Positions 52,332-62,326 of a DNA stretch of 64,000 nt are shown in pieces. The translations under genes and the position numbers were made by a program. Numbering within the stretch: the stretch's first letter is position 1; the number at the start of each line of letters is the position of its first letter. The stretch comes from Methylobacterium sp. UNC378MF (GTDB lineage Bacteria; Pseudomonadota; Alphaproteobacteria; Rhizobiales; Beijerinckiaceae), in the NCBI RefSeq assembly GCF_900103195.1, contig NZ_FMWU01000016.1, positions 1 through 64,000 on the forward strand, written 5' to 3'. The notes under the pieces were generated by a model. It saw nothing but the letters and a program-made list of their open reading frames with translations, was not told the origin of the DNA and ran no database searches.

Positions 52332-53936
52332 ATGACATCCGTCGCCCTGTTCGAATTGATCCTCGGCCTTCTCGGCGCGGCCCTGCTGCTGTCGCTGGCG
52401 GCCGGGCGCCTGGGCTTCCCGCCGGCCGCGGCCCTCGTCATCGGCGGCATGGCGCTGGCGGTGGTGCCAGGCCTGCCGGCCTTCGATCTTGATCCGGACC
52501 TGATCATGGTCCTGTTCTTGCCGCCGCTCCTGCTCGAATCCGCCTACTTCACCGTCTGGCGCGACTTCCGGGCGAGCCTCGGGCCGATCCTGTCCCTGTC
52601 CCTCGGCGCGGTCCTGTTCACGACTCTCGTGGTCGGGCTCGTCACCCACGCGGTGGCGCCTTCGCTGCCCTGGGCGGCCTGTTTCGCCCTCGGCGCCATC
52701 GTCTCGCCGCCGGACGCGGTGGCCGCCAAGGCGGTGCTGGCTCGCGTCGCCCTGCCCCGGCGGATGATCACCGTCCTGGAGGGCGAGAGCCTCGTGAACG
52801 ACGCCTCGGGCCTCGTGCTCTATCGCTTCGCGGTGGCGGCCGCGCTGACCGGCACCTTCAACGCCTGGGCGGCGGCCGGCAGCTTCGCGTGGCTCGCGGT
52901 GGCGGGCGTCGCGGTCGGGATCGCCTGCGGGCTGGCTGTGACCGCCGTGATCCAGCGGATGCACGATGCCAACGCCATCACGGTGCTGAGCTTCCTCGCC
53001 GCCTACGTCGCCTACCTCGCGGCCGAGGAGATCCACGCCTCCGGCGTGCTGGCCGTGGTCGCCTGTGGCCTGACGATGGGCGGCCGGGAGCACGACACCT
53101 TCGACGCGCATGCCCGTCGCCATTCCGTGGCGGTGTGGGAATTCGTGGTGTTCGTGCTGGAGGCGCTGGTCTTCGTGCTGATCGGGCTGGCGCTCCGCGG
53201 CGTGCTGGCGCGGACCGGCGGCCAGCTGGGGTCGCTCCCGGCGGAACTGCCGCTGGCGCTCGCCGTCACGGCGACCTGCGTCGTCGCCCGCCTGCTCTGG
53301 GTGTTTCCCGCCGTTTACCTGCGCCGGCTCCTGTCGCCGCGGTTCCGCGCGCAGGAACCGGCCCAGAGCCCGGCCGTGCCGCTGATCGTTGGCTGGGCCG
53401 GCATGCGCGGGGTCGTGACCCTGGCGGCCGCCCTGGCGCTGCCGGTGGACTTTCCCGGCCGCGACGCGATCCTGGTGGCGGCCTTTGCGGTGATCCTGTT
53501 CACCGTGCTGGTGCAGGGCACGACTCTGGGACCGCTGATCCGCCGGCTCCGCCTCGACCCCGTGGCGCACCTCCCCGACGGCCATCTCGACGCGCCAATG
53601 GCTCGCGTGGTGGTGAACGAGGCCGGGCTCACCGCCTTGGAGGGCTTGGTGTTCCCGGAGACCGGGGCGCTGCAGCACCCGCGCCTCGTCGAGGAGTACC
53701 GCCGCCGGGTGCGGGCCACGTCCCGGGACCGCGACGAGCGCAAGGCCCTGGAGACCGAGAAGAACGAGCATTTCGCGGCCGCGCTGCTCGCCGTGCGGTC
53801 AGGCCGGTCGGCGCTGATCGACCTGCACCGGCAGAACCGGATCCACAGCTCGGTGCTTCGGCAGCTGGAGACGGAGATCGATCTGGAGGAACTCCATCTC
53901 AAGCGTCTGGCCGGGACCGCGCCGGCCCACGGTTAG
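52332..53936 (+). CDS. Na+/H+ antiporter, CPA1 family
   Basis: 534 residues. At least ten membrane helices, starting ALFELILGLLGAALLLSLAA. VSPPDAVAAKAVL and LEGESLVNDASGLVLYRFAV are CPA1 signatures: the Asp pair in the latter is the ion-binding site. After WAGMRGVVTLAAALALPVDF the chain leaves the membrane at about residue 420, and a soluble helical tail (about 110 residues) ends in ETEIDLEELHLKRLAG. Such transporters exchange Na+ or K+ for protons across the inner membrane. The tail may regulate transport. Confidence 0.92.
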   Translation: MTSVALFELILGLLGAALLLSLAAGRLGFPPAAALVIGGMALAVVPGLPAFDLDPDLIMVLFLPPLLLESAYFTVWRDFRASLGPILSLSLGAVLFTTLVVGLVTHAVAPSLPWAACFALGAIVSPPDAVAAKAVLARVALPRRMITVLEGESLVNDASGLVLYRFAVAAALTGTFNAWAAAGSFAWLAVAGVAVGIACGLAVTAVIQRMHDANAITVLSFLAAYVAYLAAEEIHASGVLAVVACGLTMGGREHDTFDAHARRHSVAVWEFVVFVLEALVFVLIGLALRGVLARTGGQLGSLPAELPLALAVTATCVVARLLWVFPAVYLRRLLSPRFRAQEPAQSPAVPLIVGWAGMRGVVTLAAALALPVDFPGRDAILVAAFAVILFTVLVQGTTLGPLIRRLRLDPVAHLPDGHLDAPMARVVVNEAGLTALEGLVFPETGALQHPRLVEEYRRRVRATSRDRDERKALETEKNEHFAAALLAVRSGRSALIDLHRQNRIHSSVLRQLETEIDLEELHLKRLAGTAPAHG

Positions 53937-53962
53937 GTCACGGCCGGACCGGGGCGCGGCCC

Positions 53963-54238
53963 TCAATGGGCGGCGCAGCCGTCCGCCGACCGGCCGTAGC
54001 CGCTGTAGACGACCCGCACCTTGTGCCGGCAGATCCCCTCGGACGTTGCGGCCGCCACCGGGGCAACCTCCACGGGCTCGACCCGCAGGGTCGCGGCCAC
54101 CGGCTGGTCCTCGGAGGTGGCGAGCGCGCGGCTGGCGCTCATCACGAAGGGCGTGGCCGCCAGCGACGAGATGGCGAGCGCGGCGAAGACGGCGATATTC
54201 TTGCGGCCGAAGGTGTTGCGGTTGCGAGCATTGAACAT
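53963..54238 (-). CDS. Small exported hypothetical protein
   Basis: 91 residues. The N-terminal NIAVFAALAISSLAATPFVM after a basic stretch (NARNRNTFGRK) is a signal peptide or anchor. The mature end has two Cys (GICRHKVRVVYSGYGRSADG, CAAH). Converges with the antiporter gene. Function unknown. Confidence 0.65.
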   Translation of the reverse strand: MFNARNRNTFGRKNIAVFAALAISSLAATPFVMSASRALATSEDQPVAATLRVEPVEVAPVAAATSEGICRHKVRVVYSGYGRSADGCAAH

Positions 54239-54387
54239 GACCGGTCGTCCGACATCTTGTGTTCGGCAGCGCTGAGGTGCCGAGATCCCCTGTTGCGCTG
54301 ATAACTTGGCCGTCAGCTCGGCGGTTCCGGTTTATTGCCCAAAAACCGCCACGCTTGGGTGTCGGGGCGCACGTGGGACACCGGCGC

Positions 54388-54846
54388 TCAGAGGATCCTG
54401 CGGTACTGCACGAAGCCCGACTTCTCGGCGATCCGATCGTAAAGCTGCATCGCGTCGGTGTTGGTCTCGTGCGTCAGCCAGTGGACGCGGGAGCAGCCGG
54501 CCGCCTTGGCCGCCGCGTAGACGTGCTCGATCAGCCGCCGTCCGATTCCGAGCCCCCGGGCATTGTCTGCCACGAACAGATCCTGGAGGTAGCAATAGTC
54601 GCCGACCGTCCAGGCCGAGCGGTGGCGGATGTGGTGGACGAGGCCGACCGCCTCGGCGCCGCGCCAGGCCAGCGCGCCGTCGACCGGCTCGGCGGGGTCG
54701 TTGAGGCGCTGCCAGGTGGTATCGGTGACGGCGTTCGACAGGTGGACCTTGTAGAACGCCTGATAGCCCTGCCAGAGCGGCAGCCAGGCATCGCGGTCCC
54801 CGGCGCCGATCGGGCGGATCGCAAGGGCGGCCGTGTCAGCGTTCAT
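54388..54846 (-). CDS. GNAT-family N-acetyltransferase
   Basis: 152 residues from ATG 54846 (MNADTAALAIRPIGAGDRDA). YLQDLFVADNARGLGIGRRL is the acetyl-CoA-binding motif A (R/Q-x-x-G-x-G/A), and HWLTHETNTDAMQLYDRIAE-type motif B follows. GNAT proteins acetylate amines; the target is not evident. It is divergent from glyQ. Confidence 0.9.
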   Translation of the reverse strand: MNADTAALAIRPIGAGDRDAWLPLWQGYQAFYKVHLSNAVTDTTWQRLNDPAEPVDGALAWRGAEAVGLVHHIRHRSAWTVGDYCYLQDLFVADNARGLGIGRRLIEHVYAAAKAAGCSRVHWLTHETNTDAMQLYDRIAEKSGFVQYRRIL

Positions 54847-54992
54847 GATGGTCTCCGGGTGTAGTTCAGTCCGATCGGACCACCATTCGGCTCGAACGCG
54901 CAAGCCGCCCCGCCTTGCACCCCTGCCCGCCCGCACCTAAACCGGCCCGCCAGCGGCCCGAGCCGCCGCGCGAGCCCGAGTCTCCGACACCC

Positions 54993-55901
54993 ATGTCCCA
55001 GAAAAAATCCTTCCAGGGTCTGATCCTGACGCTTCAGGAATTCTGGGCGGCGCAGGGCTGCGTGATCCTCCAGCCCTACGACATGGAGGTCGGCGCCGGC
55101 ACGTTCCACCCGGCCACGACCCTGCGGGCTCTGGGCCCGAAGCCCTGGAAGGCGGCCTACGTCCAGCCCTCGCGCCGGCCCAAGGACGGCCGCTACGGCG
55201 AGAACCCCAACCGGCTCCAGCACTATTACCAGTTCCAGGTGATCCTGAAGCCGAATCCGCCGAACCTGCAGGAACTCTACCTTGCCTCACTGGCCGCCAT
55301 CGGCGTCGACCTGAAGCTGCACGACATCCGCTTCGTCGAGGACGATTGGGAGAGCCCGACGCTGGGTGCATGGGGGCTCGGCTGGGAATGCTGGTGTGAC
55401 GGGATGGAGGTGTCCCAGTTCACCTATTTCCAACAGGTTGCGGGCTTCGAATGCGCACCCGTGGCGGGCGAGCTCACCTACGGGCTGGAGCGGCTCGCCA
55501 TGTACGTCCAGGGCGTCGAGAACGTCTACGATCTCGACTTCAACGGCGCCGAGGGTCCGGATCGTATCACCTACGGCGACGTGTTCCTGCAGGCCGAGCA
55601 GGAATATTCCCGCCACAATTTCGAGGCGGCCGACACCGCCATGCTGTTCCGCCAGTTCACCGACGCGGAGGCCGCCTGCCGGACCTACCTCGCGGCGGGC
55701 GCGCCGGAAGCGGAGGGCGAGCGCCACCGCATGGCGCAGCCGGCCTATGATCAGTGCATCAAGGCCAGCCACGTCTTCAACCTGCTCGACGCGCGCGGCG
55801 TGATCTCGGTGACGGAGCGCCAGAGCTACATCCTGCGGGTGCGGGATCTCGCCAAGGCCTGCGGCGCGGCGTGGCTGAAGACCGCGGCCGGAGGCGCGTG
55901 A
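54993..55901 (+). CDS. glyQ: Glycyl-tRNA synthetase alpha subunit
   Basis: 302 residues from ATG 54993 ([20 protein letters not shown]). Class II aminoacyl-tRNA synthetase core of the bacterial alpha2beta2 GlyRS. Seen: [40 protein letters not shown] (class II motif 2 region), [20 protein letters not shown] and [20 protein letters not shown] (motif 3). Catalytic subunit; the beta subunit gene glyS lies 690 bases downstream, after a small exported-protein gene, and probably needs its own promoter or read-through. Confidence 0.97.
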   Translation: MSQKKSFQGLILTLQEFWAAQGCVILQPYDMEVGAGTFHPATTLRALGPKPWKAAYVQPSRRPKDGRYGENPNRLQHYYQFQVILKPNPPNLQELYLASLAAIGVDLKLHDIRFVEDDWESPTLGAWGLGWECWCDGMEVSQFTYFQQVAGFECAPVAGELTYGLERLAMYVQGVENVYDLDFNGAEGPDRITYGDVFLQAEQEYSRHNFEAADTAMLFRQFTDAEAACRTYLAAGAPEAEGERHRMAQPAYDQCIKASHVFNLLDARGVISVTERQSYILRVRDLAKACGAAWLKTAAGGA

Positions 55902-55914
55902 GACGCTGCCGCAG

Positions 55915-56010
55915 GTTTTCCGAGCCGTGACCGTAGCGAAGCGATCCGGCGGGCGCGACAACTCCCGACGTTGCGCTGCCCTGGGTCGCTTCGCTGCGCT
56001 CGCGATGACG
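55915..56010. repeat. Imperfect palindromic repeat (GCGAAGCG-type)
   Basis: CGTAGCGAAGCGATCC (from about 55929) is answered by GGGTCGCTTCGCTGCGCTCG (from about 55983) and GCGATGACGG. Such GCGAAGCGA-type inverted repeats occur between genes of many Rhizobiales. It lies between glyQ and the next gene. Confidence 0.5.
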
Positions 56011-56094
56011 GAGCGGAGCCCCTTGCCCGCTCGTGCGTTGCAACCCCCGCCAACCGGCGCGCTTCGGCGCGTCCGCAGACGCGGGAACCTCGTG

Positions 56095-56538
56095 ATGAAG
56101 AAGACGATCCTCGCCCTCAGCCTCCTCGGTTTCGGCCTCGCCCCCGCGCTGGCGGCCGATCCAGGCCCGGAGGCCGTGGTCAAGAAGCTCTACGCCGAGC
56201 CGCACCCGAATCACTCCGCGGTCTACTCGAAGCGGCTGCAGGGCCTGTTCGACGCTGACGCCAAGCAGGCCAACGGCGCAACCGGCAACCTCGATTTCGA
56301 CTACCGTCTCAACGGCGAGCCCCTGAAGCCCGACACGGTGAAGAGCCTGACCTTCAAGGAAGCCACCGAGGGCAAGGACCAGGCGAAGGTCACGGTGGAG
56401 CGCAAGGGCGGCGACGGCTCGAAGGCGATCGTCTACGACCTCGTGCGCGAGGACGGCGGCTGGAAGGTCTCCGACGCCCACGCGATCGGCGACCGCAAGT
56501 GGCAGCTCTCGACCATCCTCAAGGGCGAGGCGCGCTGA
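56095..56538 (+). CDS. Exported protein, DUF3828-like
   Basis: 147 residues from ATG 56095. [20 protein letters not shown] is a signal peptide. The mature part [20 protein letters not shown] and [20 protein letters not shown] with [20 protein letters not shown] resembles small periplasmic NTF2-like/DUF3828 proteins. It lies between glyQ and glyS, as happens in several alphaproteobacteria, without a proven link to translation. Confidence 0.7.
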   Translation: MKKTILALSLLGFGLAPALAADPGPEAVVKKLYAEPHPNHSAVYSKRLQGLFDADAKQANGATGNLDFDYRLNGEPLKPDTVKSLTFKEATEGKDQAKVTVERKGGDGSKAIVYDLVREDGGWKVSDAHAIGDRKWQLSTILKGEAR

Positions 56539-56590
56539 TCCCGGAGCTTCGACCCTCGACAGGTGTGCGGCGCGGCGATATGGCCGCGCC

Positions 56591-58774
56591 ATGCCCGACC
56601 TCCTGCTCGAACTCCGCTCGGAAGAGATCCCCGCCCGCATGCAGCGGCGCGCGGCGGAGGATCTCAAGAAGCTCGTCACCGACGCCCTGGTGGAGCGCGG
56701 CTTCCTGTACGAGGGCGCCCGGGCGTTCTCGACGCCGCGCCGACTGGCCCTGCACATCGCCGGCCTGCCCGCCCGGGGCGAGGCTGTCCGGGAAGAGCGT
56801 CGCGGCCCGCGGGTCGGCGCGCCCGATGCGGCCGTCCAGGGGTTTCTGAAGGGCGCGGGGCTGACGAGCCTGGATCAAGCCAAGACCGTGACCGATCCGA
56901 AGAAGGGCGAGTTCTACCTCGCGGTGATCGAGCGGCCCGGCCGCGAGACGCTGGACGTCCTGGCCGAGATCCTGCCGGAGATCATCCGGACCTTCCCTTG
57001 GCCGAAATCCATGCGCTGGGGCGCGGCCTCGGCCGAACCCGGCGCCCTGCGCTGGGTGCGTCCGCTGCAGTCGATCGTCGCGACCTTCGGGCCGGAGACC
57101 GAGACGCCTGAGATCGTGCCGTTCTCAATCGGCGGGATCGCGGCCGGCACGGTGACCTACGGCCACCGCTTCCTCGCGCCGGACCCGATCGAGGTTCGCC
57201 GGTTCGACGATTACATCCAGGCGCTGGAGCGCGCGAAGGTCATCCTCGATCCTGAGCGGCGCAAGGACGTGATCCTGCACGATGCCCGCGACCTCGCCTT
57301 TGCCCGCGGCCTCGACCTCGTGGAGGATGAGGGCCTGCTGGAGGAGGTGTCGGGCCTCGTCGAATGGCCGGTGGTTCTGATGGGCTCGTTCGACGAGTCA
57401 TTCCTCGATATCCCCGCCGAGGCGATCCGGGCCACCATCCGGGCGAACCAGAAGTGCTTCGTGCTGCGCAAGGGCGGCTCGGAGGATCTGGCGCCGGCCT
57501 TCATCTTGGTCTCGAACCTCGTGGCCTCGGATGGCGGTCAGGCGATCACCGCCGGCAACGAGCGGGTGGTGCGGGCGCGCCTCTCGGACGCGAAGTTCTT
57601 CTGGGAGACCGACAGGGCGATCCGCCTGGAAGACCGACTGCCGAAGCTCGACGCCATCGTCTTCCACGAGAAGCTCGGCACGCAGGGGGAGCGGATCGCC
57701 CGCATCGCCGCGCTGGCGAGGGCGCTCGCGCCGCTGGTGGGCGCCGACCCGGCGCTCGCCGAGCGGGCGGCGCGCCTCGCCAAGGCCGACCTCGTCACCG
57801 AGATGGTCGGTGAGTTCCCCGAGCTTCAGGGGCTGATGGGGCGGAAATACGCGGCGCTCCAGGGCGAGCACGACAGCGTCTGTGCGGCCATCGAGGAGCA
57901 TTACAAGCCGGTCGGCCCCTCCGACCGGGTGCCGAGCGATCCGGTCTCGATCGCGGTGGCGCTCGCCGACAAGCTCGACACGCTGGTGGGTTTCTGGGCC
58001 ATCAATGAGAAGCCCACGGGGAGCAAGGATCCGTTTGCCTTGAGACGGGCGGCGCTGGGCGTGATCCGCTACCTGCTGGAGGGGGGGCGCTTCAACCTCG
58101 TCATGGTACTCGATGGGCATGCTGAGCGTGTCGACGAGTCGATCAAGAAGGCTCATCTCGCCAGCGCAGGCCCTGGGCTTGTATCGTTTGGTCAAGCGTT
58201 TAGCCCGATTGCATGGGGTGGACGCCAAGTTAGATCGAATAGCCTCGACCTTCTCGCCTTCTTCGCCGACCGCCTGAAGGTTTATCTTCGCGATCAGGGC
58301 GCCCGCCACGATCTGATCGACGCCGTCTTTGCCCTGCCCGGCCAGGACGACCTGCTCATGGTGGTCCGCCGGGTCGAGGCGCTCGCCAAGTTTCTGGACA
58401 CCGAGGACGGGAAGAACCTGCTCGCGGGCTACAAGCGCGCGGCCAACATCCTGCGCATCGAGGAAAAGAAGGACGGCCGCGCCTACGACGCCGCGCCCGA
58501 TTCAGGCCTCGCCGCCGCGGGTGAGCCCGCCGAGCGGGCGCTCGCCGAGGCCTTGGCGAAGGCGCGGGAGACGGCCTCGGCGGCCATTGCCCGGGAGGAC
58601 TTCGCCGGGGCCATGCAGGCGCTCTCGACGCTGCGCGCGCCGGTGGACGCGTTCTTCCAGGACGTGACCGTCAACGCCCCTGATCCGAAGCTCCGCGAGA
58701 ACCGCCTGCTGCTGCTCAACGCGCTGCGCGCCGCGACGCGAGAGGTTGCGGAGTTCGCGAAGATCGAGGGGTGA
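56591..58774 (+). CDS. glyS: Glycyl-tRNA synthetase beta subunit
   Basis: 727 residues from ATG 56591. [28 protein letters not shown]-type [78 protein letters not shown] and [20 protein letters not shown] are GlyS signatures. The protein binds tRNA-Gly in the GlyRS heterotetramer. Residues about 500-550 (58110-58250) are lower in GC and weakly conserved, and make the protein somewhat longer than average. The C-terminal anticodon-binding part ends [15 protein letters not shown]. Confidence 0.96.
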   Translation: MPDLLLELRSEEIPARMQRRAAEDLKKLVTDALVERGFLYEGARAFSTPRRLALHIAGLPARGEAVREERRGPRVGAPDAAVQGFLKGAGLTSLDQAKTVTDPKKGEFYLAVIERPGRETLDVLAEILPEIIRTFPWPKSMRWGAASAEPGALRWVRPLQSIVATFGPETETPEIVPFSIGGIAAGTVTYGHRFLAPDPIEVRRFDDYIQALERAKVILDPERRKDVILHDARDLAFARGLDLVEDEGLLEEVSGLVEWPVVLMGSFDESFLDIPAEAIRATIRANQKCFVLRKGGSEDLAPAFILVSNLVASDGGQAITAGNERVVRARLSDAKFFWETDRAIRLEDRLPKLDAIVFHEKLGTQGERIARIAALARALAPLVGADPALAERAARLAKADLVTEMVGEFPELQGLMGRKYAALQGEHDSVCAAIEEHYKPVGPSDRVPSDPVSIAVALADKLDTLVGFWAINEKPTGSKDPFALRRAALGVIRYLLEGGRFNLVMVLDGHAERVDESIKKAHLASAGPGLVSFGQAFSPIAWGGRQVRSNSLDLLAFFADRLKVYLRDQGARHDLIDAVFALPGQDDLLMVVRRVEALAKFLDTEDGKNLLAGYKRAANILRIEEKKDGRAYDAAPDSGLAAAGEPAERALAEALAKARETASAAIAREDFAGAMQALSTLRAPVDAFFQDVTVNAPDPKLRENRLLLLNALRAATREVAEFAKIEG

Positions 58775-58822
58775 GGCCGAGCCTTCCCCGCGCATCACCG
58801 ACTTCGGAACGGAGCGCGGGTT

Positions 58823-58916
58823 CCCTCTCCCGTGCGGGAGAGGGGCAGGGTGAGGGGTGCGACCTCTCCGGACAGTTCTCGACCCTCACCCCAACCCTCT
58901 CCCGCACGGGAGAGGG
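58823..58916. repeat. Pair of REP-like palindromes in inverted arrangement
   Basis: CCCTCTCCCG...CGGGAGAGGG at 58823-58844 and again at 58895-58916, each a self-complementary hairpin. The flanking GGGTGAGGG and CCCTCACCCC are also inverted, so the pair forms a larger structure. The same palindrome recurs at 62327-62348. Confidence 0.8.
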
Positions 58917-58954
58917 GGCGCGTTGCGCTTTGCACGGACCCTTTTGAGGGCCCC

Positions 58955-59635
58955 TCACCCGTGATCGTGCCCGGCATGATCCTCCGGCTCCGGCAAGGTC
59001 AGTCCGAAATGGCTCACCAGATCGGCCACCTGCCCGGGGCTCAGCTGCCGCGGGTTGAGGTTGCGGAGCAACAAATAAAGCTTGGCGGTCTCCTCCAGCT
59101 CCTCGGTGGCGAAGACCGCGCCCTCCAGGCTGTCGCCGGCCACCACCGGGCCGTGATTGGCGAGCAGCACCGAGCTGTACTTCCCCGCCAGTCCCCGGAT
59201 CGCGTCCGCCACGGCCGGATCGCCCGGGCGGTAATACGGCACGAGCGCCGTGCCGCCGGTGCGCATCAGGTAGTAGGGCGTCAGCGGCGGCAGCACCTGA
59301 CGCGGGTCGATCTCCGGCAGCATCGACACCGCCACCGCGTGGGTCGAGTGCAGGTGAACGATAGCCTTGGCGCCGCTGCGGCTCTCGTAGAGGGCGCTGT
59401 GCAGCGGGATCTCCTTGGTGGGCTTGTCGCCCGACACCAGCCGCCCCGCATCGTCCAGCCGCGAGATCCGCGCCGGGTCGAGGAAGCCGAGCGAGGCGTT
59501 GGTCGGCGTCACCAGCCAGCCGCCGTCGGGCAGGCGCAGTGAGATGTTGCCGGACGAGCCCGGCGTCAGGCCGCGCTCGAACAGCGAGCGGCCGTAGCGG
59601 CAGATCTCCTCACGCAGCCGGCTCTCGTCGCTCAT
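58955..59635 (-). CDS. otnC: Class II aldolase/adducin-type decarboxylase, OtnC-like
   Basis: 226 residues. RGLTPGSSGNISLRLPDGGW is the phosphate-binding loop of class II aldolases, and HLHSTHAVAV and LLANHGPVVAG carry the zinc-binding His residues. The acid ELEETAKLYLLL follows. OtnC enzymes decarboxylate 3-oxo-tetronate 4-phosphate to dihydroxyacetone phosphate in four-carbon acid-sugar catabolism. The neighbouring LtnD and OtnI genes support this choice over fuculose-phosphate aldolase. Coupled by ATGA to the LacI gene upstream. A His-rich tail (HAGHDHG) is unusual. Confidence 0.8.
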   Translation of the reverse strand: MSDESRLREEICRYGRSLFERGLTPGSSGNISLRLPDGGWLVTPTNASLGFLDPARISRLDDAGRLVSGDKPTKEIPLHSALYESRSGAKAIVHLHSTHAVAVSMLPEIDPRQVLPPLTPYYLMRTGGTALVPYYRPGDPAVADAIRGLAGKYSSVLLANHGPVVAGDSLEGAVFATEELEETAKLYLLLRNLNPRQLSPGQVADLVSHFGLTLPEPEDHAGHDHG

Positions 59636-60639
59636 GCGGTCGCTCCCTCGATCAGTTCGAACCCGAGATCGATTCTTTTCGGGCCATCGCCCATCAGGCA
59701 GGCGGCGGCCTGCCGGCCGATTTCCAGGCGCGGCGTGCGCACCGTGGACAGCGGCTGGGGCATCGCCGCCGCGAAGTCGAGCCCGTTGAAGCCGAACAGC
59801 GCGATCCGTCCGGGCACCGCCAGCCCCGCCGACAGGCAGGCGAAGTAGCCGCCGAGCGCCATGTCGTCGTTAGAGAAGTAGACCGCGTCGAGATCGGGCA
59901 CGCGCGCCAGCAGCGCCTCGAGCCCAGCCCGTCCCGAAGCCGGCGAGGACGGCCCCAGCCGGATTTCTTTGCCGTAGAGCGCCAGCCCCGCCTCGCCCAG
60001 GGCGGCCTCGAACCCGGCGAGCCGCTTGGCCGCGCGCAGGTCGACCGCGAGATCGTGGCCGAGATAGGCGATCCGGCGGTAGCCGCGCGCGACGAGGTGG
60101 CGGGCGCTCGCCGCCCCCACGGCCCGGTTGGAGAAGCCGACCACGGCGTCGATCCCCTCCCCGTCCGTGTCGATCATCTCGACCACACGCACGCTGCTGG
60201 CCCTGGCCAGGGCGACCGTCCCGGGATTGTGCTCCAGCCCGGTGAGCAGTAGCGCTGCTGGCCGCCAGGATAGGAGCGCGGCGGCCAGCGCCTCCTCCCG
60301 GTCGGGGTCGTAGTCGCTCACCCCGATCACGCAGGGGATGCCCGCGGCATCGAGGGCGGCGGTCAGGCCGCGCAGCAGGTCGGGAAAGACCACGTTGGCG
60401 AGCGACGGGATCACGACCCCCACGAGCCGCGCGCTCGCCCCCTGTCCCGCGAGGCTGCCGGCGAGGCGATTCGGCACGTAGCCGAGCCGGGCCACCGCCT
60501 CCGCCACCCGCTCGCCGGCGCGCTTGGAGTAGGAGCCGTGATTGCGCAGGACCCGCGAGACCGTGCTCTCGCCGAGTCCGGCCGCGCGGGCGACGTCGGT
60601 GAGGGTCACGAGCCGCCCCGGCGTCTGGATGTCGTCCAT
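59632..60639 (-). CDS. LacI/GalR-family transcriptional regulator
   Basis: 335 residues. VTLTDVARAAGLGESTVSRV at the N-terminus is the LacI helix-turn-helix, followed by the hinge GYVPNRLAGSLAG and a periplasmic-binding-protein-like effector domain (VGVVIPSLANVVFPDLLRGL, CVIGVSDYDPDREE, AIVGFSNRA-like DAVVGFSNRAVGA). It would repress the adjacent catabolic genes until an acid-sugar inducer binds. It begins the minus-strand operon with otnC and is divergent from the MFS gene, 340 bases away. Confidence 0.92.
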   Translation of the reverse strand: MDDIQTPGRLVTLTDVARAAGLGESTVSRVLRNHGSYSKRAGERVAEAVARLGYVPNRLAGSLAGQGASARLVGVVIPSLANVVFPDLLRGLTAALDAAGIPCVIGVSDYDPDREEALAAALLSWRPAALLLTGLEHNPGTVALARASSVRVVEMIDTDGEGIDAVVGFSNRAVGAASARHLVARGYRRIAYLGHDLAVDLRAAKRLAGFEAALGEAGLALYGKEIRLGPSSPASGRAGLEALLARVPDLDAVYFSNDDMALGGYFACLSAGLAVPGRIALFGFNGLDFAAAMPQPLSTVRTPRLEIGRQAAACLMGDGPKRIDLGFELIEGATA

Positions 60640-60979
60640 GGCCCCGCTCTCCCGGCGCGGATCTTCTTATGGCGCCCGTCGCATCTCCCATCTCCCTCAT
60701 CCTGAGGTGACCGCGAAGCGGGCTTCGAAGGAGAACTCTAGAAACCGCTGCGATCTCTAGAGGTCCCTGCGAAGTCTCGGCTGCGCTCCAGCATCTCAGG
60801 ATGAGGGGGGATGGGAAGACCGTCCTCGGCAATCCACGACTGACATAGCCGCCTGCATTATCTCGCACAACCGGATTGGCAGCGCTGCCAAAAGGCGATA
60901 TGGCACCGCCCCAGCGCCGCCCGACGAGCGGTGAAGACGAGTGTCCGGCGGCCGTACGGCCCGGACCAGGGAGTACGCC
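60640..60979. promoter_or_regulatory. Divergent control region of the acid-sugar genes
   Basis: 340 bases between the LacI gene and the MFS gene, with promoters for both expected, and an operator for the regulator. The left part is filled by the inverted repeat; the operator is not identifiable by eye. Confidence 0.45.
60687..60815. repeat. Long imperfect inverted repeat (CATCCTGAGG type)
   Basis: CCCATCTCCCTCATCCTGAG (60687-60706) is answered by CTCAGGATGAGG...GATGGG (60795-60815). The interior is also partly self-complementary (GATCTCTAGAG). It is a member of a palindromic family common in Methylobacterium and Bradyrhizobium, lying in the divergent promoter region of the LacI and MFS genes. 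Confidence 0.75.
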
Positions 60980-62302
60980 ATGCCGGTCCAAGCCGCCCCG
61001 CTGGGGGGCGCCACCGCAGCCGCGGATCAAGAATCCTTTGCCGATCGCACCTACGCGAAGGTGTTCTGGCGGCTCGTGCCGTTCCTGATGCTTTGCTACG
61101 TAGTGGCGTATCTCGACCGGGTGAATGTCGGCTTCGCCAAGCTCCAGATGTCCCAGGAGCTGAAATTCTCCGAGACGGTCTACGGGCTCGGCGCCGGGAT
61201 CTTCTTCCTCGGCTACTTCCTGTTCGAGGTTCCCTCGAACGTGATCCTGCACCGGGTCGGCGCCCGGGTCTGGATCGCCCGGATCATGATCACCTGGGGG
61301 GTGATCTCCGGGGCGTTCCTCTTCGTGAACTCCGAGTGGAGCTTCTATGGGATGCGCTTCCTGCTCGGGCTAGCCGAGGCCGGGTTCTATCCGGGCGTGA
61401 TCCTCTACACGACCTCGTGGTTCCCGGCCCATCGCCGGGCCCGGGTGATCGCCGTGTTCATGGCGGCGATCCCGATCTCCGGCATCTTCGGCAACCCGCT
61501 CTCCGGCTGGATCATGGACGCGTTCAACGGCGCCCACGGCCTGTCCGGCTGGCAGTGGATGTTCCTGATCGAGGCGGTGCCTGCGGTGCTGATCGGCCTC
61601 GCGGTGTTCTTCTATCTCGACAACCGCCCCGCCGAGGCCAAGTGGCTGACCGATTCCGAGAAGCAGCTCCTGGAGCGCGACATCGCCGCCGACAACCACG
61701 GCAAGGAAGCGAGCCCGCACTCGATCGCCACGGTGTTCCGCAACGGCCGCGTGTGGTTCATGAGCCTGATCTACTTCGCCTTCGTCACCGGCCAGTACGG
61801 CCTGACCTTCTGGATGCCGACCATCGTCAAGGCGTCGGGCGTGCAGGGCAACCTCAACATCGGCCTGATCAGCGCGATCCCCTTCGTCTGCGCGGCGATC
61901 GTGATGGTCCTGCTCGGCCGCTCCGCCGACCGGATGCGCGAGCGCCGCTGGCACCTGATCATCCCGGCGCTGATCGGCGCGGTCGCCTTCGTGGTCTCGG
62001 CCAATGCCGGCTCGACGACGCTCGCCATCGCGGCGCTGTCGGTGGCGGCGGCTGGCGTGCTGACCTGCTCGCCCCTGTTCTGGTCGCTGCCCACGGCGTT
62101 CCTCAGCGGCGCCGGCGCGGCGGCCGGCATCGCGCTGATCAACTCGGTGGGGAACCTCGCGGGCTTCGTCAGCCCCTACGTGATCGGCGCGCTGCGCGAC
62201 GCCACCGGCAGCACCGCCACGGGCCTCTACGCGCTGGCCGCCATGCTGGTGGTCGGCTCGGTCTGCGTGTTCGTCACGCCCGCCCGCATGGTGAACCGCT
62301 GA
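60980..62302 (+). CDS. MFS transporter, anion:cation symporter (ACS) family
   Basis: 440 residues from ATG 60980 (MPVQAAPLGGATAAADQESF). Twelve membrane helices. MLCYVVAYLDRVNVGFAKLQ and FLGYFLFEVPSNVILHRVGA with RWIARIMITWG-type motif are ACS-family signatures (tartrate, glucarate, phthalate and threonate carriers). The second half starts at RVWFMSLIYFAFVTGQYGLT. It imports a hydroxy acid together with protons or Na+. First gene of the plus-strand catabolic operon; threonate or erythronate is likely given the enzymes that follow. Confidence 0.9.
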   Translation: MPVQAAPLGGATAAADQESFADRTYAKVFWRLVPFLMLCYVVAYLDRVNVGFAKLQMSQELKFSETVYGLGAGIFFLGYFLFEVPSNVILHRVGARVWIARIMITWGVISGAFLFVNSEWSFYGMRFLLGLAEAGFYPGVILYTTSWFPAHRRARVIAVFMAAIPISGIFGNPLSGWIMDAFNGAHGLSGWQWMFLIEAVPAVLIGLAVFFYLDNRPAEAKWLTDSEKQLLERDIAADNHGKEASPHSIATVFRNGRVWFMSLIYFAFVTGQYGLTFWMPTIVKASGVQGNLNIGLISAIPFVCAAIVMVLLGRSADRMRERRWHLIIPALIGAVAFVVSANAGSTTLAIAALSVAAAGVLTCSPLFWSLPTAFLSGAGAAAGIALINSVGNLAGFVSPYVIGALRDATGSTATGLYALAAMLVVGSVCVFVTPARMVNR

Positions 62303-62326
62303 CCTTCGGTCCGACCGCAACCTGCC

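Noticed and set aside
53963..54238. Small exported protein considered as lipoprotein
   Set aside because: No Cys at the predicted cleavage site, so no lipobox.
52889..54301. Plus-strand open frame of 470 codons overlapping the antiporter
   Set aside because: Out-of-frame reading of the antiporter gene continuing past its end; Arg/Gly/Pro-rich.
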